A stretch of DNA of 64,000 bases from Neocallimastix lanati (nom. inval.) (GCA_016946835.1 JACVTC010000041.1:582501-646500); one strand, 5' to 3'; shown: positions 36,649 through 50,243, counted from the first letter of the stretch. Translations and numbers: made by a program. Notes: generated by a model not told the origin, from the letters alone.

Positions 36649-36845
36649 AAAAAAAAAAAATAATGGTATAAAGTATTCTAGTTTCATTTAATTAATATCT
36701 CTAAGACTTCACAAGAGCATTATTATACTGAAGTATAATAATTAATTTTGACTTCACAATGTTAATCATAATTTTAAGATACAAAATTATGATCTTCATT
36801 GGTTGCGCTAGCCCTTCTGGCCTGTCTTACCGTTTCTTAAGTATT
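36649..36845 (-). mobile_element. LINE 3'-end fragment (family B)
   Basis: About 200 bp match the 3' regions of the LINEs at 31.0 and 32.7 kb. They comprise the C-terminal coding scrap (GTAAGACAGGCCAGAAGGGC on the minus strand), AAAATTATGATTAACATTGT-like sequence, the hairpin at 36719-36742 and GAAACTAGAATACTTTATAC, and end in a short run before the Ser-rich array. It is the tail of a fourth insertion, nearly all of which is missing. Confidence 0.75.
36719..36742. repeat. LINE 3' hairpin, copy 4
   Basis: Same 11-bp arms and GA loop as the other three copies. Confidence 0.75.
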
Positions 36846-36849
36846 GACG

Positions 36850-36980
36850 AAAATAATAATAAAATTACATGAAAATCCATGCCTTATCATTTCAACATCG
36901 ACGCTCTTTGTAACAGTAGATTCAACGGAATACCATTTCATCATTAGTCTAAAAGAACGACAAATTAATGGTATAATTTT

Positions 36981-37016
<36 letters not shown>

Positions 37017-37018
37017 TA
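36850..37018 (-). mobile_element. LINE family A C-terminal fragment
   Basis: Minus-strand reading RLMMKWYSVESTVTKSVDVEMIRHGFS, split here as RLMMKWYSVES and TKSVDVEMIR, matches the C-terminal part of the LINE at 25.3 kb. It keeps TGG where the 25-kb copy has TAG. It is bounded by an A/T homopolymer (36988-37013) on the upstream side and by a joint to the family B tail near 36850. Confidence 0.7.
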
Positions 37019-37202
37019 TTACGAAATATATATCAATAATATATTTTTAAAAAAAAAAAATAATAAAAAGATACCAAATATAATATAAAATATTTAACTT
37101 TTTAAAATTTATTTTTGTTACTTTATTGGCTTTTTTTTGTTTTTGTTTTTGTTTTTGATTTATTTTATTTATTCAACTATTTTTAAATTCCTTATAATTT
37201 AG

Positions 37203-37246
<44 letters not shown>

Positions 37247-37663
37247 TTTTTTTCTTTATAATTTGGTCCTTTTTTTTTTTTTATAAAATTTATTTATTTT
37301 ATATTTTATTTTATTTACTAATTCTTATGTCATATTATTTTTTTTTGCCTTTATTATTAAAAAAAAATATTTAAAAATATTTTATTTTGTCTTTATTACT
37401 TATAAAATATTTAGAAATTTTATTATTTCTAAAATATATTAATAATAATATTAATTTATTTAACTTCTAATTTATTCTTTCATTTTTTATTTTTTATTTT
37501 TTTTATTTTTTTAAAATAAAAAAAAATTTGTTATTTTACTTTCTTATATATATATATAAATAATATATATATATTAACTTCATATTTCATAAATTATACA
37601 CAATAAAATAAAAATAAAAATAATTAAATAAATTAATTTATTTATATTTTTATTTTAATTCAT
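37019..37663. other. AT-rich spacer between the LINE cluster and the tricalbin 3' end
   Basis: Homopolymers (long T run at about 37205-37242) and A/T sequence. It presumably includes the tricalbin 3' UTR. No coding frame was seen. Confidence 0.5.
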
Positions 37664-40600
37664 TTACTTCTTCTTGCTGCTCTTCTTAGCCTTTGGATCA
37701 ACTTCATCAGCAATGTATTCTAATTTAATTTTAATTGTACCACCTTTTGAAATTGGATAATCATTTTCAACAGTTTTGTTTTCAGTTGTAGAGAAACTAT
37801 TATGTTCAGTAATTTGAACTTCACCAAGAGTCTTAGATGACATAAGGTTGTTATGATCTTTAATAATTAAAGTTATATTCTGGTTTAGGACTTCACCAAG
37901 ATTAACCTTAAATTGTTCATTCCAAGTAGGGGCTAAGGTCTTCTTAATAGTCTTTGTCTTTCCAATTTCCTTTTTACCTCTCATAATCTTTACATATGGA
38001 TCACTTGAGCCTGAAGAATCAGCAGCAAGTATATCGTTAGCTGAAATAACATGAATATGTAACATTCCGTAAGATTCGGAAGCACCAGACACAGACATTC
38101 TACGGTTATTACCTTCATCACCACTAAGAACACTATCTGGGTAATCACTACTAACAACACTAACATTATCATCAGTTGTCTTATCAACTGCTGTAGCTTC
38201 TGGTTTTTTGGATGGTGGCATTTGACCTAAACCATCATTAATTTCAGAAGCTTCTTCTTCAGTCATATTTTGTGGTTGCTGTTGAGCTTCATTCTTTGAT
38301 TCGGAATTTTTATTCTTATTGCTCTTAAAGGTTTTACTCAATCCGCTAGCAATACCAGAAACAACTGAAGATGGAGCTTTAACTACACCTTTAGCAACAC
38401 TAATACCACCTTTAGCAACATTATTAATGACTTTAGCAGGAGCACCAGATTCAGAAGACTTTTCTTTACTTTGCTTTGAATCATAAACTCTTTGTGGTAT
38501 GAAGTCAAGAATTAAATTAACATGACCTTTTTTTGTTTCTTTGTTGAAAATTTCCACTCTATATGTTGACTGTTTGCCTTTTTCTGTGTTTATGTTAGCA
38601 AGTGGTAAAACTCCAGTACCAATAATAGTTTTTGATTCTATTTTATTCCAATCATATACCTCTAAAACTAATCGAGCATTATAACGAGAATATATGTTAA
38701 CATCAAATCTTTCGTTCCATATTGGTTTTAACGTTTTCTTTTGTTCCTTTGTTTTGTATATCTCGTTTCCATTCAACTTGAATATAACGAATGGATCACT
38801 AGTACCACTAGAATCCATGGCATCCACCTCTCCATCATCAACATTAACAGTTAAAACTCCCATATTTGGCAAATAATCTACTGGTGGAATAATTATATTA
38901 ATAGGAGCATAACCAAATGCTAATTTAATAGCTGGAAGACTATCTTCATTTTCTGTTGAGTCAGACTTTTTAGTGAACCATACACTCTTATTTAAGTTGC
39001 TAGCAATATCATTTAATTCAAATTGAAGAGCAAGTAAAGAAGTATCACTTTCCGAAGGTCCACTCTCCTTAGCACGAATACGAATATTAACTAATAATTT
39101 ATTATGAATTATATTCATAATAAAACCTTCAATAATTTCATCCCATACAGGAGCGTTTGACTTTATAACGGATGATCTATGGAAAATATCACCTGGTCTG
39201 TTATCAAAGGAAAATTCAGTATAGGCACAACTACCAACTCTTAAATTCTTAGCTTCTTCAAGTTTTATTCTAAGAATACCTGAAACGTTATTTTCACTAA
39301 TATTTTTAAGTTCAGAACTTGAAATACCCATTTGACTGGCAGTAAACATACTAAATCCTCTACCAGACATACTTGTACCACTAATTTTTGGTCTACGTTT
39401 TTCAACTTCTGTTCCTGATTTAGTTTCCTCAGAATTGTCAGTTTTAACTTCAGTACTTTTAGTTTCCTTTGAACTTGGAACAGAAATTGGGAAGTATTGA
39501 ATTTCAAAAATAAACTCTCCTTGAGTTGTAGCATTCTTTTGTTGTTTTTCAAATAAAGATGAAGTAACATTAAATCTTCCATCTTCCAATTTTTTAACTT
39601 TTGGCAAATTTTTATCCAATTTTTTAAATTCATCAGTTGGAACAACCTCTTCGGAAATATTATCACAAATATCCTTAATGTAATATTCTACTGATCCTAA
39701 TTTTTTATCACTATTAATATTGTTGTAATCATAGATTTCAAACTTAACACGATCATTACGAGATTGAATAATGGCATAGAAAGATTCATCCCAAACAGGA
39801 TTAATGGTATTGTCAATAACCACAGTTTGACCAATTGATCTTCCAGAAACAAATAATTTTGTATATGGATCAGATAAACCAAGAGTATCAGCCTTTTTAA
39901 GATTGTTTGCATTCTTAATATTAATTCTACAGACACCGATGGCTGGACTATTTTCATTTTCTTCAACCATTTTAACTGGGAACCAATCAAAACCAAAACG
40001 AACACGACCTTTTGGAGTATCAGTAATTTCTAGCCAATCGTCATTTGGATTTTCGAGAAGATATTTCATAGTTGGCTTAATCTTGAACCTTAAATTACCA
40101 ATTACTGGATCAGAACCTATACTATTCTTATCTTTAACAGTAAGTTTCAAGGTAGCAGTATTAATATTTTTAACATAAATTTCTCGAGTTTCAGAGAAGA
40201 CAGGATTGTTAGTTCTTTTCTTTGCTTCAGTTTTTATAAGTTCTTCATGATTAATTTCAACAATAGCATATGGATTTGCTCTTGAACCTTTTTTCTTTTC
40301 CAAATCCTTCATGGCATATAAATGAACTCGAAGTACACCAGAACGATATTCATCTAAGTTTTCAGTTTCATTAGACTGTTCGGTATTTTCTGCCTCATTG
40401 TTCTCAGTAGCATCTTCAGTGCTTTTTGGTTTTTCTTCGGATTCCTGAGCTTTTGGTGCTTCTCCTGGCTTTTGAACTGGATGATAAGAAACTTGAATAT
40501 TAATACTTCCAGCGTCTTTACCTTCTAATTTTAATGGAATATTTCTAATTAAATAATTTTTGATAATATAAAATATTAGAATTATATCTATTGTCAATAA

Positions 40601-42600
40601 TTTTTTATGTATGTATTTTGTATATAATTTATTAAATTATAATATTTCAAATTACAAAAAAAATAATCACTTTTAAATTTATTTACTACTTATAAATTGT
40701 AAAATAAACTTTTTATTTTATTAACTACTATTTTATTTTTATTTTTTACTTCTTTTTTTTTTTATTAATTATTACCATATTAATTAACTAAATATATCTA
40801 TAATTTTTTTTAAAATTTTAAATTTATTTTTAATATTATGATTAAACATTCACACACTATATAAATTTAACACTTCTTAATAAATAATAGCTTTACTTAC
40901 GTTACTTCTCCAGTTCTTGGATCACCCCACTGTTTAATAATACGTTCTCTATCTTCTGGAGTTAACTTCTTCTTACTCTTCGCAACAGGAGTAGTTGGAA
41001 TAGCTTCCTTTTTTTCACCATTTTCATTAACTTGTTCTTCATTACCTTCATTCAACGCCTCTTCTTCAAGTTCATCAATTAACTTAGCAAATTCAGATAA
41101 TTTCAAAATTTCAGATCTACCCATTAACTTATCCGCAGTCTTATTCTTATCGTAAACTTCGAAATTAATATTGTCTGATCCAATAAAGGAATCACGAATA
41201 ACATTAAGAGGAATGATAAGATTTTTGGTTTCATTCCAGAATGGATTAAGACTTCAAATAATATTAAAAAATTAAAATTATTACATTTGCATTAAATTCA
41301 AATTAATATTCAAAATTATATATATATTTATACTTACTCATTTTCAACATTCTTTGTTCTTGCAATTTCATTACCACCTAAATTCATTCTAAGATATGGA
41401 TCAGAAGTATTACCAAGTTTTCCAATATTCTTTAATCCTCTACCTTCCATTAAGTTAATCTTCAATACACCAGTTGGGTCATCTTTTTTATGAATATTTT
41501 ATATATATTAAAATTTATTTCATTATTAATAAATAATTGAAAATAATAATTATAAATAAATTATCTATCGCTCAATAATGGCCAAAAACAAAGCTATATC
41601 ACTTACCATGAGAAGTAGCCTTTAACATATTTTCAAGATCTAAATCGAATGTAGTTGGATTCAATGCAATTTCCTTAAGAACAGTCTTAATAGTAATATC
41701 CGTTATTTCTTGAACACCTGGAATACTCATTAAATCTATTCCTACAAGTGGTTTTAATGTACATGAAAGTTTTGGTGGCTCCATGAAACTAACAGAAGCT
41801 GTCTTAACGAATGGATAAGTATGTGTGAACCTAACTCGTAAAAGTATCTTTCCTTCGAATAATAAGTTAGCTACATTAATGTTTAATGGAACTTGGAACT
41901 TATCATTACCAACAAATGCTGTAGCTTGAATTTCAGTAGTTCTTTTGTTGTCATCATATTTATTTTCTTCAGCAGTAACTGGAACAAAGGAAGCATGCCA
42001 AATCATTTGCATTTCTTCTTGTTCAAGATTTTCATCAAAGGTTTCAACTGATTCTAAACGTGGAGCTTCAGAACCAAGATTAAATTTAGTTAATCTAATA
42101 GAATGTAAAAAAGGGGGGCATTTATCCTTTAAAATTCCATCAACAATGTCAGGAACCATTTCAGTAGCTACTGGTTCAATAGTACCCCAAATCTTTTGTA
42201 ATAAAAAGTTTAACCATTCAATTGATTCTTGGTTTGTGTTTAAGGATGGTTTTTGCGCTTCAGCTCTCATTTTCATTTCATATTTTTTTGTTAAAACTCT
42301 ACCGACAAAAGCATAAATTAGTGAAAAGAAGCAAATGTTCAGGAACACATATGCAATTGAGAGACCCATTCTTGTTATAAGCCATGATAAGAAAATTGCA
42401 GTTAATAAAACTATAACTTGAATTAATGATTCCATATAAATAAGATAATCAATAACAGAAGGCTTTAATAAAAATTCTTCAACCTTCTTTAATAAATCAT
42501 TAAAGACTTCCTTATCTGTCAAAGATCTTTTAACTTCTTCAACTTTTTTTTCCTCTCCAATTACTTTAACAGGACTGAACTTTACCTTATATTTATCCAT
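37664..42600 (-). CDS. Tricalbin / extended synaptotagmin-like (SMP + six C2 domains), 4 exons, 1456 aa
   Basis: ER-plasma membrane tethering and lipid-transfer protein by family. Exons on the minus strand: 42600-41607, 41482-41338, 41251-40901, 40544-37664. All introns are GT..AG (two have GTAAGT donors). ATG is at 42600 and TAA at 37664-37666. Residues 45-105 hold a hydrophobic hairpin (IVLLTAIFLSWLI, AYVFLNICFFSLIYAFV). The SMP lipid-binding domain spans about 120-330 (ESIEWLNFLLQKIW, PPFLHSIRLTKFNLG). C2 domains begin near 335 (GNTSDPYLRM, NPFWNE), 565 (GVLRVHLYAMKDL), 699 (GLSDPYTKL), 918 (GILRIKLEEAKNL, without the usual acidic loop), 1058 (SGTSDPFVIF) and 1322 (SGSSDPYVKI). Charged linkers lie at 510-560 and 1185-1320. 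Six C2 domains are more than most animal E-Syts have. The 37-kDa N-terminal exon could look like a separate gene, but phase and frame join it to the C2 exons. Confidence 0.93.
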
Positions 42601-43766
42601 TATGAATTTTATTTATTGTGTAATTTTGTGAAATTTTCAGCTATTAGTATATCTAATTTTTCCTTTATTATTCTTATTATTTATCCAACTAATTGATATA
42701 TTAATAAAATAAAATTATATTAAAACACAAAAATTAATATTTTTATTTCTTTTTAAACATAATTTTTATATTAAACTTAAATTTTATATATCTATTATTA
42801 TATGAATAAAATAGCAATGATTTCAGAAATATTTATTTATTTTTTTCTATTTTATTTTATAAATTAATTATATATACTTTTATATTTCAATTTAACAAAT
42901 TTTTTAATATATTAATTTTCTTTTGTTTATGTTTAGATCAAATGTTAACTATATATAATTAATTCTTTATTAATTTTTTATAATGTTTATTTAAAGAATA
43001 AATGAAACTATAAATTTTAAAATATTTTACTACATATATTTCATTACCACATATTATAACTATTTATATAGTTTCTGTTAAAATATAAAATTATAAATTT
43101 TTGATTTACATACCCCAAATACTTTATTTATAGCATACAAATAGAATGAATAAATATATTATTATTTTCTTAAAATTATTATAAATTTTAATAATAATAC
43201 AATATTATAAGAATACTTTAAAGTGAAGAAAAAAATAAAAATTATTAAAAAAAAAAGAAGAAAATTTGTATTTAAATACTACTATATATATTTTTAGGTG
43301 AATAATTTAGAATATTTATTATAATATTATGTTGATATATTTATATGAAATATTAAATACAATAGTTATATTAATATACTATATATTAAATATAATTCAA
43401 CTATATTTGTATTTGTATTATTAACATTTTACTAATAAATGATAAAACTAAATACATTCAACAAAAAAAAGTATAATTAGTAATATTTTATAATATTTTT
43501 GTATTTTAATTAAAATTTAAAATGGATTAATAAGGTAATCCTATTTAATTTTTTTATTATATATTTAATTCATTAATTGATAAATAATAATAATAATATT
43601 AAAAAATGCATTATATAATAATATTTCATAATGATAAATCAAACTAATATATTTTAAAATATATTATTATATATTATTTAATAATTGATAAAATGGATTT
43701 TCCATTTTTTATTTTTTAAATGATAATAATAATTAATATAAATTTTAAAATATTTAATTGTATTGC

Positions 43767-43799
<33 letters not shown>

Positions 43800-44923
43800 G
43801 GGCAATAATTATATTATTTTTTAATTATCTAAACTAATGAAAAAAAAAAAAAAAAAGAAAGCTTTCATAATTGATAGCAATAAATATTGTTCAAAGAATA
43901 CTTTTTAAAAATTCTTATTGTAATATTATTATATTTCAATAATATATATATATTTTAAATATTAATTTTATATTATAGATAATTAGATAATAAAATAATA
44001 AATAATTAAACATATATTAAAAAATAATAATAAAAACAAATAATAATTAATAAATAATAGATTATATATTTTATGAAAAAGTTTATATTGTGGCTTATTT
44101 ATACTTACATTACATTTTATTGCATTAATTGAATGTTGTACACTTTGGATATTTAAAAATGTGGCAATATTTGTTTAAGCATCAAATAAATAAATTTAAT
44201 AATTTAGATTTATAATTGAATAACAGAAAAATATTAATCATAAATATGTAAATGTAAATTATATTATATATGTTAATAATTTAATGTAAAATAATTAAAT
44301 TTATCATCTACATGAAATAGTTTTATATTCACCTGAAATAAATAGTTATTATTATCATTATTATCAAAGTAATTTATTTAGTTATTAATTATTTATATAT
44401 TTATTTATTAATTAGGAAATTATTGATATTGTCAAAAGAATAAATTGTTAATATTATAATAATTGTTAAGAGTTGTGAAATATGGGTTTATAATTATGTC
44501 AATTTTATTAATATGTTTTATGATAATGAGTTAAATAGCACTTAATTATTATAAATTAAATGCTTTTATATTAATACATTGTGGCTTATACATTATTTAT
44601 ATTACAATATGCTTCAATACATTTGTAATTTTTTTTCATATATTTCACATATATGATAATAATAAAAAGTAATTATAATAAATAAGATTTTAAATATCTT
44701 ATATATTAATATTTATTTAAAATATAAATTTAGAATTAAAATAATTGATCATATAAAAATATTTAATTATTTACAAAGTAATTTTTTATAATTTTATATC
44801 ATTTAAATCAAATAAGAATCAATGGAGAATTTTTAAATATTATATATTATACTTAATTATCATTTATTATTATCTATATATAGAAATATTAATAAAATAT
44901 TATTTTAAAAAATGTTCTTATAT

Positions 44924-45062
44924 ATTTGAAAACCCAGATTATATACTAAATAAATAAATATAATAAATACATGTTTAAAATTTTTTTTTTTTATTTGAAA
45001 ACCCAGATTATATACTAAATAAATAAATATAATAAATTCATGTTTAAAAATTTTTTTTTTAT
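44924..45062. repeat. Tandem duplication, two 69-bp copies
   Basis: ATTTGAAAACCCAGATTATA and the following bases occur at 44924 and again at 44993, differing at only a few positions (ATACATG versus ATTCATG). A recent local duplication. Confidence 0.85.
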
Positions 45063-45589
45063 TTCAATATTTTTTAATTAATATATAACTCGTATATTAA
45101 ATCTTATTTAAATAAAAATATATTAATTTTTTTTGCTTTATTTTATTACTAAAATGTAATAATAACAACTATAGAATTTTACTAAAATAAAAATTATAGG
45201 CTATATAAATATTCAGGGTTTATAAATAGGGGAATTCGAAATTGCTTTTTAATAAATATAATCTTATCCGAAAAAAGAAATATAATCATTTAATAAGGTT
45301 ATGATAATCATATAAATTAAAGTAATAATAAAATGAAAATATAATGATTTTTATTATTAATAAGAGAATTAATAAAAATTTGTTAATAACTAAATCTGAG
45401 AGAAAAAAAAGTAAAATCTAATTTATTGTTGCTATAATATAATGTGTTGAAGTAATAAAAAATTTAATTTATTTAATCCCCTGATTTATTTGACAAATTC
45501 AAGTTTTTCTTTCGACGCAATTATTAACTTCTAGTTCATTTCCAATATCATTCCTTTATTTATATACTTATAAAGTTTTATCAATTTCA

Positions 45590-46242
45590 TTATATAAACT
45601 TAATACTAAAATTACAATAGAAGATACTAAAGTAGACCTGATTGAAAATTATGGTGATAAAAATAATATACCTGATATTCCAATAATTCCTGAAACGAAT
45701 AATTTCTATTTTCACATAAGAATTTAAAATTTTATTTTCTTTTACATAATTATTAAAATAAAGAAAATATTTAGTGAGAAAGAAGTATTAATCAAATCTA
45801 TAATTTATTAAACTTATGGTGGTTTAAAACAAATATTAAAAGTAGTAGTTGTTAAATGACGATCAATCAATATATATTGATGATAATGAAAAAGATATAA
45901 CGACCTTTGAATAATCACACACATAAGGTTCAAAAAAAAAAAAAAAAAAAGAAAAGAAAAGAATTAAATTATTTTACATTCACTTTTATATTACTTCTAC
46001 TAATCGTTGGTTATAATTACCTTATATTAAACAAAATATTATATAAAAAAGTTTTTATATTTTTGCTTTTCTTAACAATTTACAATATATTAATTTTTCA
46101 TATTGGCAAAGATAAACTAAATACCTTAAATGATGAAAATTTTTATTTAAAAGCATTTAAAGAATTTCATCAATTAAGGTTGATTTGTTTAGCTAATCAT
46201 TCTCTAATAGTAATAAATTCTTATATAAAAATTTTTAATTAA
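45590..46242 (+). pseudogene. Possible decayed coding remnant, unknown
   Basis: Short protein-like stretches on the plus strand in different frames: TKVDLIENYGDKNNIPDIPI near 45640, then a 111-codon frame (45907-46242) with an A-tract-encoded poly-Lys start, two hydrophobic stretches (FTFTFILLLLIVGYNYLIL, VFIFLLFLTIYNILIF) and FYLKAFKEFHQLRLICLAN. Slightly higher complexity than the surroundings. No family recognised. The frame could be chance in A/T-rich DNA. Confidence 0.25.
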
Positions 46243-46662
46243 TTAAAAATAATCGTTCAGTGGCAAGCTTGAAATGAAGTTTAGAAAAAAGGCATTTTGT
46301 TCCTTCTGAAGTACATTTTAATTGCTGGTATTTCTTTAAAAATAATTAAAATTAATTTATCTTTCTGAAATTTCATTTGTTCAAAAGTTCCAGTAAATTT
46401 CAAAGGAAGATTATGAAGAAAAGATAGAACTTTAGGAGTTTAGAAATTCAAAATTAAAGAAAAATGGTTTTACTATTTTACTAAACGATATAGATATTAT
46501 ATAAAATTTATTTGTATAAAAAAAAATACTTTAAAAAAATTATCAAAATTCTTCATTACTTGTATGAGTCCACAAGATTTTATTGGTCGCTGCTGTTCTT
46601 ATAAAAATAGTTTTTCTGTTTTATTTTGAACATAGACTTTAAATATTAAAACATATAATTAC

Positions 46663-46693
<31 letters not shown>

Positions 46694-47188
46694 ATATGTA
46701 AATCATTAATTAATTAATTAATTAATTAATTAATTATGATAGTCAAAATTAAACATAAAACATTTATATAAATGATTATTGCTATTACCTTCTTCCATCA
46801 TTACGTATGTTAGTAATTTTATATAAAAATAGAATTTTTATTTGATAATAATATAAATATTATTATTTAAATATATAAATATTTATTAAAATAATTATTA
46901 AAAATTATATATATAAATAATTAAAAATTATATATATAAATAATTTTTAATAAAATATAAAACTTTATATAGAGAGAAAATAAAAATAGAAATAAAAATA
47001 AAAAATAAAAATAAAAAATTCTATAAATAAAATGTCAAATTATTTGATTAAAATTATAATTATGTACTTGAAAAATTAATTTTTATTAATTGATTATGAA
47101 ATAAAAACTAAATTTATGATGTCTTCCTTCCTTTCTTTCTTTCTTTTATTTTTATTTTATTTTATTTGTTTTATTATTATTGTTTAGC

Positions 47189-47231
<43 letters not shown>

Positions 47232-47444
47232 TAAATGGAAAAATAATTTTTATATTTATTTAGTTTTCTTTTAATAAATAATTTTTATATTTATTTAATT
47301 TTCTTTTAATTTACACAAATATATATATATATTTATTTTTGACATTAAATATGATTTGGAATAATACTAAATTTTGATTGTTTAATATAAATAAAATTAA
47401 AGGATTCTAATTGTCAATTTACATTGAAATTAATATATATATAA

Positions 47445-48213
47445 TTAATCAGATTTTTCATTTTCTTTCTTTTCTTTTTTTTCCTTCTTTTCTTCAACTT
47501 TTTTAACTGGAAGGAATTTTATTGGATTCTTTGAATAGAATGGCCATGGTGGGAGAATAACCTTCAAATATTTTTCATTTGAAAAATTTTTTTTTTTATT
47601 TTATTATTATTTATAAAATAATATATTTATAATTAATTTAATATGAATTGGATAGATTTATGAATTGATATTGAATATATATAAATAGTTATACATATTA
47701 AATAAATTTTATACAATATTATGAAAAATATAAGATTAGTAAAAATATAAATATTTATTGTAATAAATAATATATTATATACGAAATTGATTGTAAAAAT
47801 TACCACTGCAGTAATAATAATTCCTGCTAACATGATGTAACAACTTATTTTAACGGATTGCATTACAAAACCAACAATAAATGAAACAATCTATACATTT
47901 ATATATAATAAATAATATATAATTTAATAAAATATAAATTTCGTATGGATGTATATTTATATTTATATTTATTTAAAAATATACATACACCGAAAACAAT
48001 AAGAATACATTGCATTAATTTTTCAGTTAATTGCTGTCCTTTGAAATCCTATTTTATTTTTATTTATTTATTTTTGAAATTTTAAAAAATGTATTTTCAT
48101 TAATATTATTATATTACATTTAATTATTTTAGGTATTATTCATTTTATAATATTATTAATATATTAAATATTTAAATTAAATTTCTTACAATATCATCTT
48201 TAATTAAAGCCAT
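47445..48213 (-). CDS. SPC1: Signal peptidase complex subunit 1 (SPC12/SPCS1), 4 exons, 95 aa
   Basis: Small ER membrane subunit of the signal peptidase complex that cleaves signal peptides. Exons on the minus strand: 48213-48190 (MALIKDDI), 48048-47989, 47890-47804, 47561-47445. All introns are phase 0 and GT..AG, and the donor of exon 2 is GTATGT. The protein has the family layout: DFKGQQLTEKLMQ, a first membrane segment (CILIVFGIVSFIVGFV), the loop MQSVKISC, a second membrane segment (YIMLAGIIITAVVIL), then the hallmark PPWPFYSKNPIKFLPV and a Lys/Glu-rich cytosolic tail ending in TAA. The length fits the family (about 95-105 aa). The next gene upstream (the sirtuin) is divergent, about 2 kb away. 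Confidence 0.93.
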
Positions 48214-49801
48214 TTTTATTTATAATAAATATTCTTCTATTTTTAATATACTAAATATTCTTTTATTTATACTTTTTATTTTATTTTATTTTATTTATTT
48301 TTTAAATTTTTTTTTTTTTTTTTTTATTTTCAAATTTCACCTTTTATTTTGATAGAAAATAATTTTATTTTATTTTATTTTTATTAGTATTTATAAATAA
48401 TAAAAAATATATATATAAATAGATTACAAAAATTTTTAACTTCTTTTTATTAAATTAAAAATTAATATTTATTTAATTCAAATGTATAATTAATAATAAA
48501 TATTTATATTTCAATAAAAATTAAATAATTTTGAAGATATATATGTAAATATTTGATTGGAAAAAGTCTAATATAAATATTTTTTTTTAAAAAAAATTTA
48601 TATCATTTTTTTTAGGCTCTTTTTTACCATAATACACACCAGACAAATCAGAAAAAATTATTGTATATTATTAATTAGGAAAAATATATAAAATTATATA
48701 TAAACTAATTAATGAAAATATAAATTTAAAATAAATAAATAAATAAAAATAATAATAGAAATAATTAAGATAATAAATACAATACTTAATAAATAATAAA
48801 TACAATACTTAATAAATAAAAATTAATAATAAAAAATTAACAATAAATTATAATAAATAATTAATAAATAATTAATGAATAAGTGAATAAATAAATAAAT
48901 AAATAAAAATATGTTATTAAAATGTATACATTATTTTAATTATTGTAATTGAATCAGATTAAATTGTGGAGGTTTAATTTAATATTTATAAATTAATATA
49001 TTAAATAAATATTATTTTAATAAATTATAATAAATAATTATATAGTAAAATAAATATTAACACAAATTATAAATATAATTGAAATATATTAAAATAATGT
49101 TATATACAGTTAATTTTAATACGAATTAATATATTTCATTTTTAAATTATTAGATTATTTAACTTTTTGAAGATAATGAAATTCTATAAACAATTTTCAT
49201 AAATTTTTATTGAACATAATAAAATTCTATGAATTTTATGTAATTTCAGATGATTTTTATAGAATTACCACATTAATCATTGGTTTAAAATATGTATTAA
49301 AAAAATTTTTATAATAAATAAAGTTTAATTATATATTAATTATTATTTATTTAAATAAGATTAATTATTATAAAATTTTTTTAACATAAAATATTAAAAT
49401 TTTTTAATGATATAATTATTCCTTTTTTTTAATTATATATATTCATATATATATATTTTTTGATAATTTTAATATATAAAATTTTTTTTTCTTTTTTGCT
49501 TTTCTATATTCTTGACTTTTAAATATTTTTTTTTTTTTTCTTTTTTCATATATACAGTGACATTTATCCAAATTAATTTTTAATAGAAATATTGTTTACA
49601 AATTTCATTAAATTGTTAATTTAAAAGTAAATTTAATGTTATTAAATATTGAATAAAGAATTTTAAATATTATTAAAAGTTAATGATATAATTAATTAAT
49701 TAAAAAATAAATACATATTAAAAAACTAGTTTTATAATAATATAATTGTATATAATATTGACTATATTTATTAAAGAGAAAATTTTATTTATGAAATTGA
49801 T

Positions 49802-49839
<38 letters not shown>

Positions 49840-50065
49840 ACAATATACTAATAAATATAAAAATAATTTTTGAGGTTTTTAAAAGTAATGCAAAATTTTA
49901 AAATTAATTATTAATTAATTTTTTTTTTAAAGTATAATTTATCAATAATGATAGAGACATTTCAATATAATTGAAATATATTTTAGATTTTTTCATTTAT
50001 ATAATACCTTTAAAAGGAAAAATAAAATATTTATCTTGTAAATAATATTTTAGTATTTATCAATC

Positions 50066-50096
<31 letters not shown>

Positions 50097-50243
50097 CATA
50101 TAACTTAAAAAGATAAAAATAATCAAAAATAGTTAAAAAAAAAAAAAAAAACTTTTATATTAATTTAAAAAAATCAATTGATATATGTATAATTAATTAA
50201 AAAATAAATAAAAATTATAATTTAAATGAAATAAATTATCAAT
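48214..50243. other. Divergent intergenic region between SPC1 and the sirtuin gene
   Basis: About 2 kb of A/T sequence with homopolymers (A run at 49806-49837). Both genes start at its edges, so it must hold both promoters. No specific element can be named by eye. Confidence 0.5.

Larger units (their letters stand above)
42601..47444. other. Long AT-rich intergenic region
   Basis: Presumably holds the tricalbin promoter (right side of the gene) and the SPC1 3' UTR. It consists of A/T sequence with homopolymers, a 69-bp tandem duplication (44924-45062) and a weak protein-like relic at 45590-46640 (listed separately). (AAAT)n and (ATTA)n tracts occur at 46665-46735. Confidence 0.6.

Noticed and set aside
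41945-42316. 123-codon plus-strand frame
   Set aside because: Antisense shadow of the SMP-domain exon of the tricalbin, which has clear family motifs on the minus strand.
45907-46242. 111-codon frame considered as a real membrane protein gene
   Set aside because: It starts in an A-homopolymer (poly-Lys), has no homologue I recognise and sits in decayed sequence, so it is listed only as a weak pseudogene candidate.
47633-47863. 76-codon minus frame containing MQSVKISCYIMLAG
   Set aside because: Only its first part is real coding (SPC1 exon 3). The rest reads into the intron after the GT donor at 47803.
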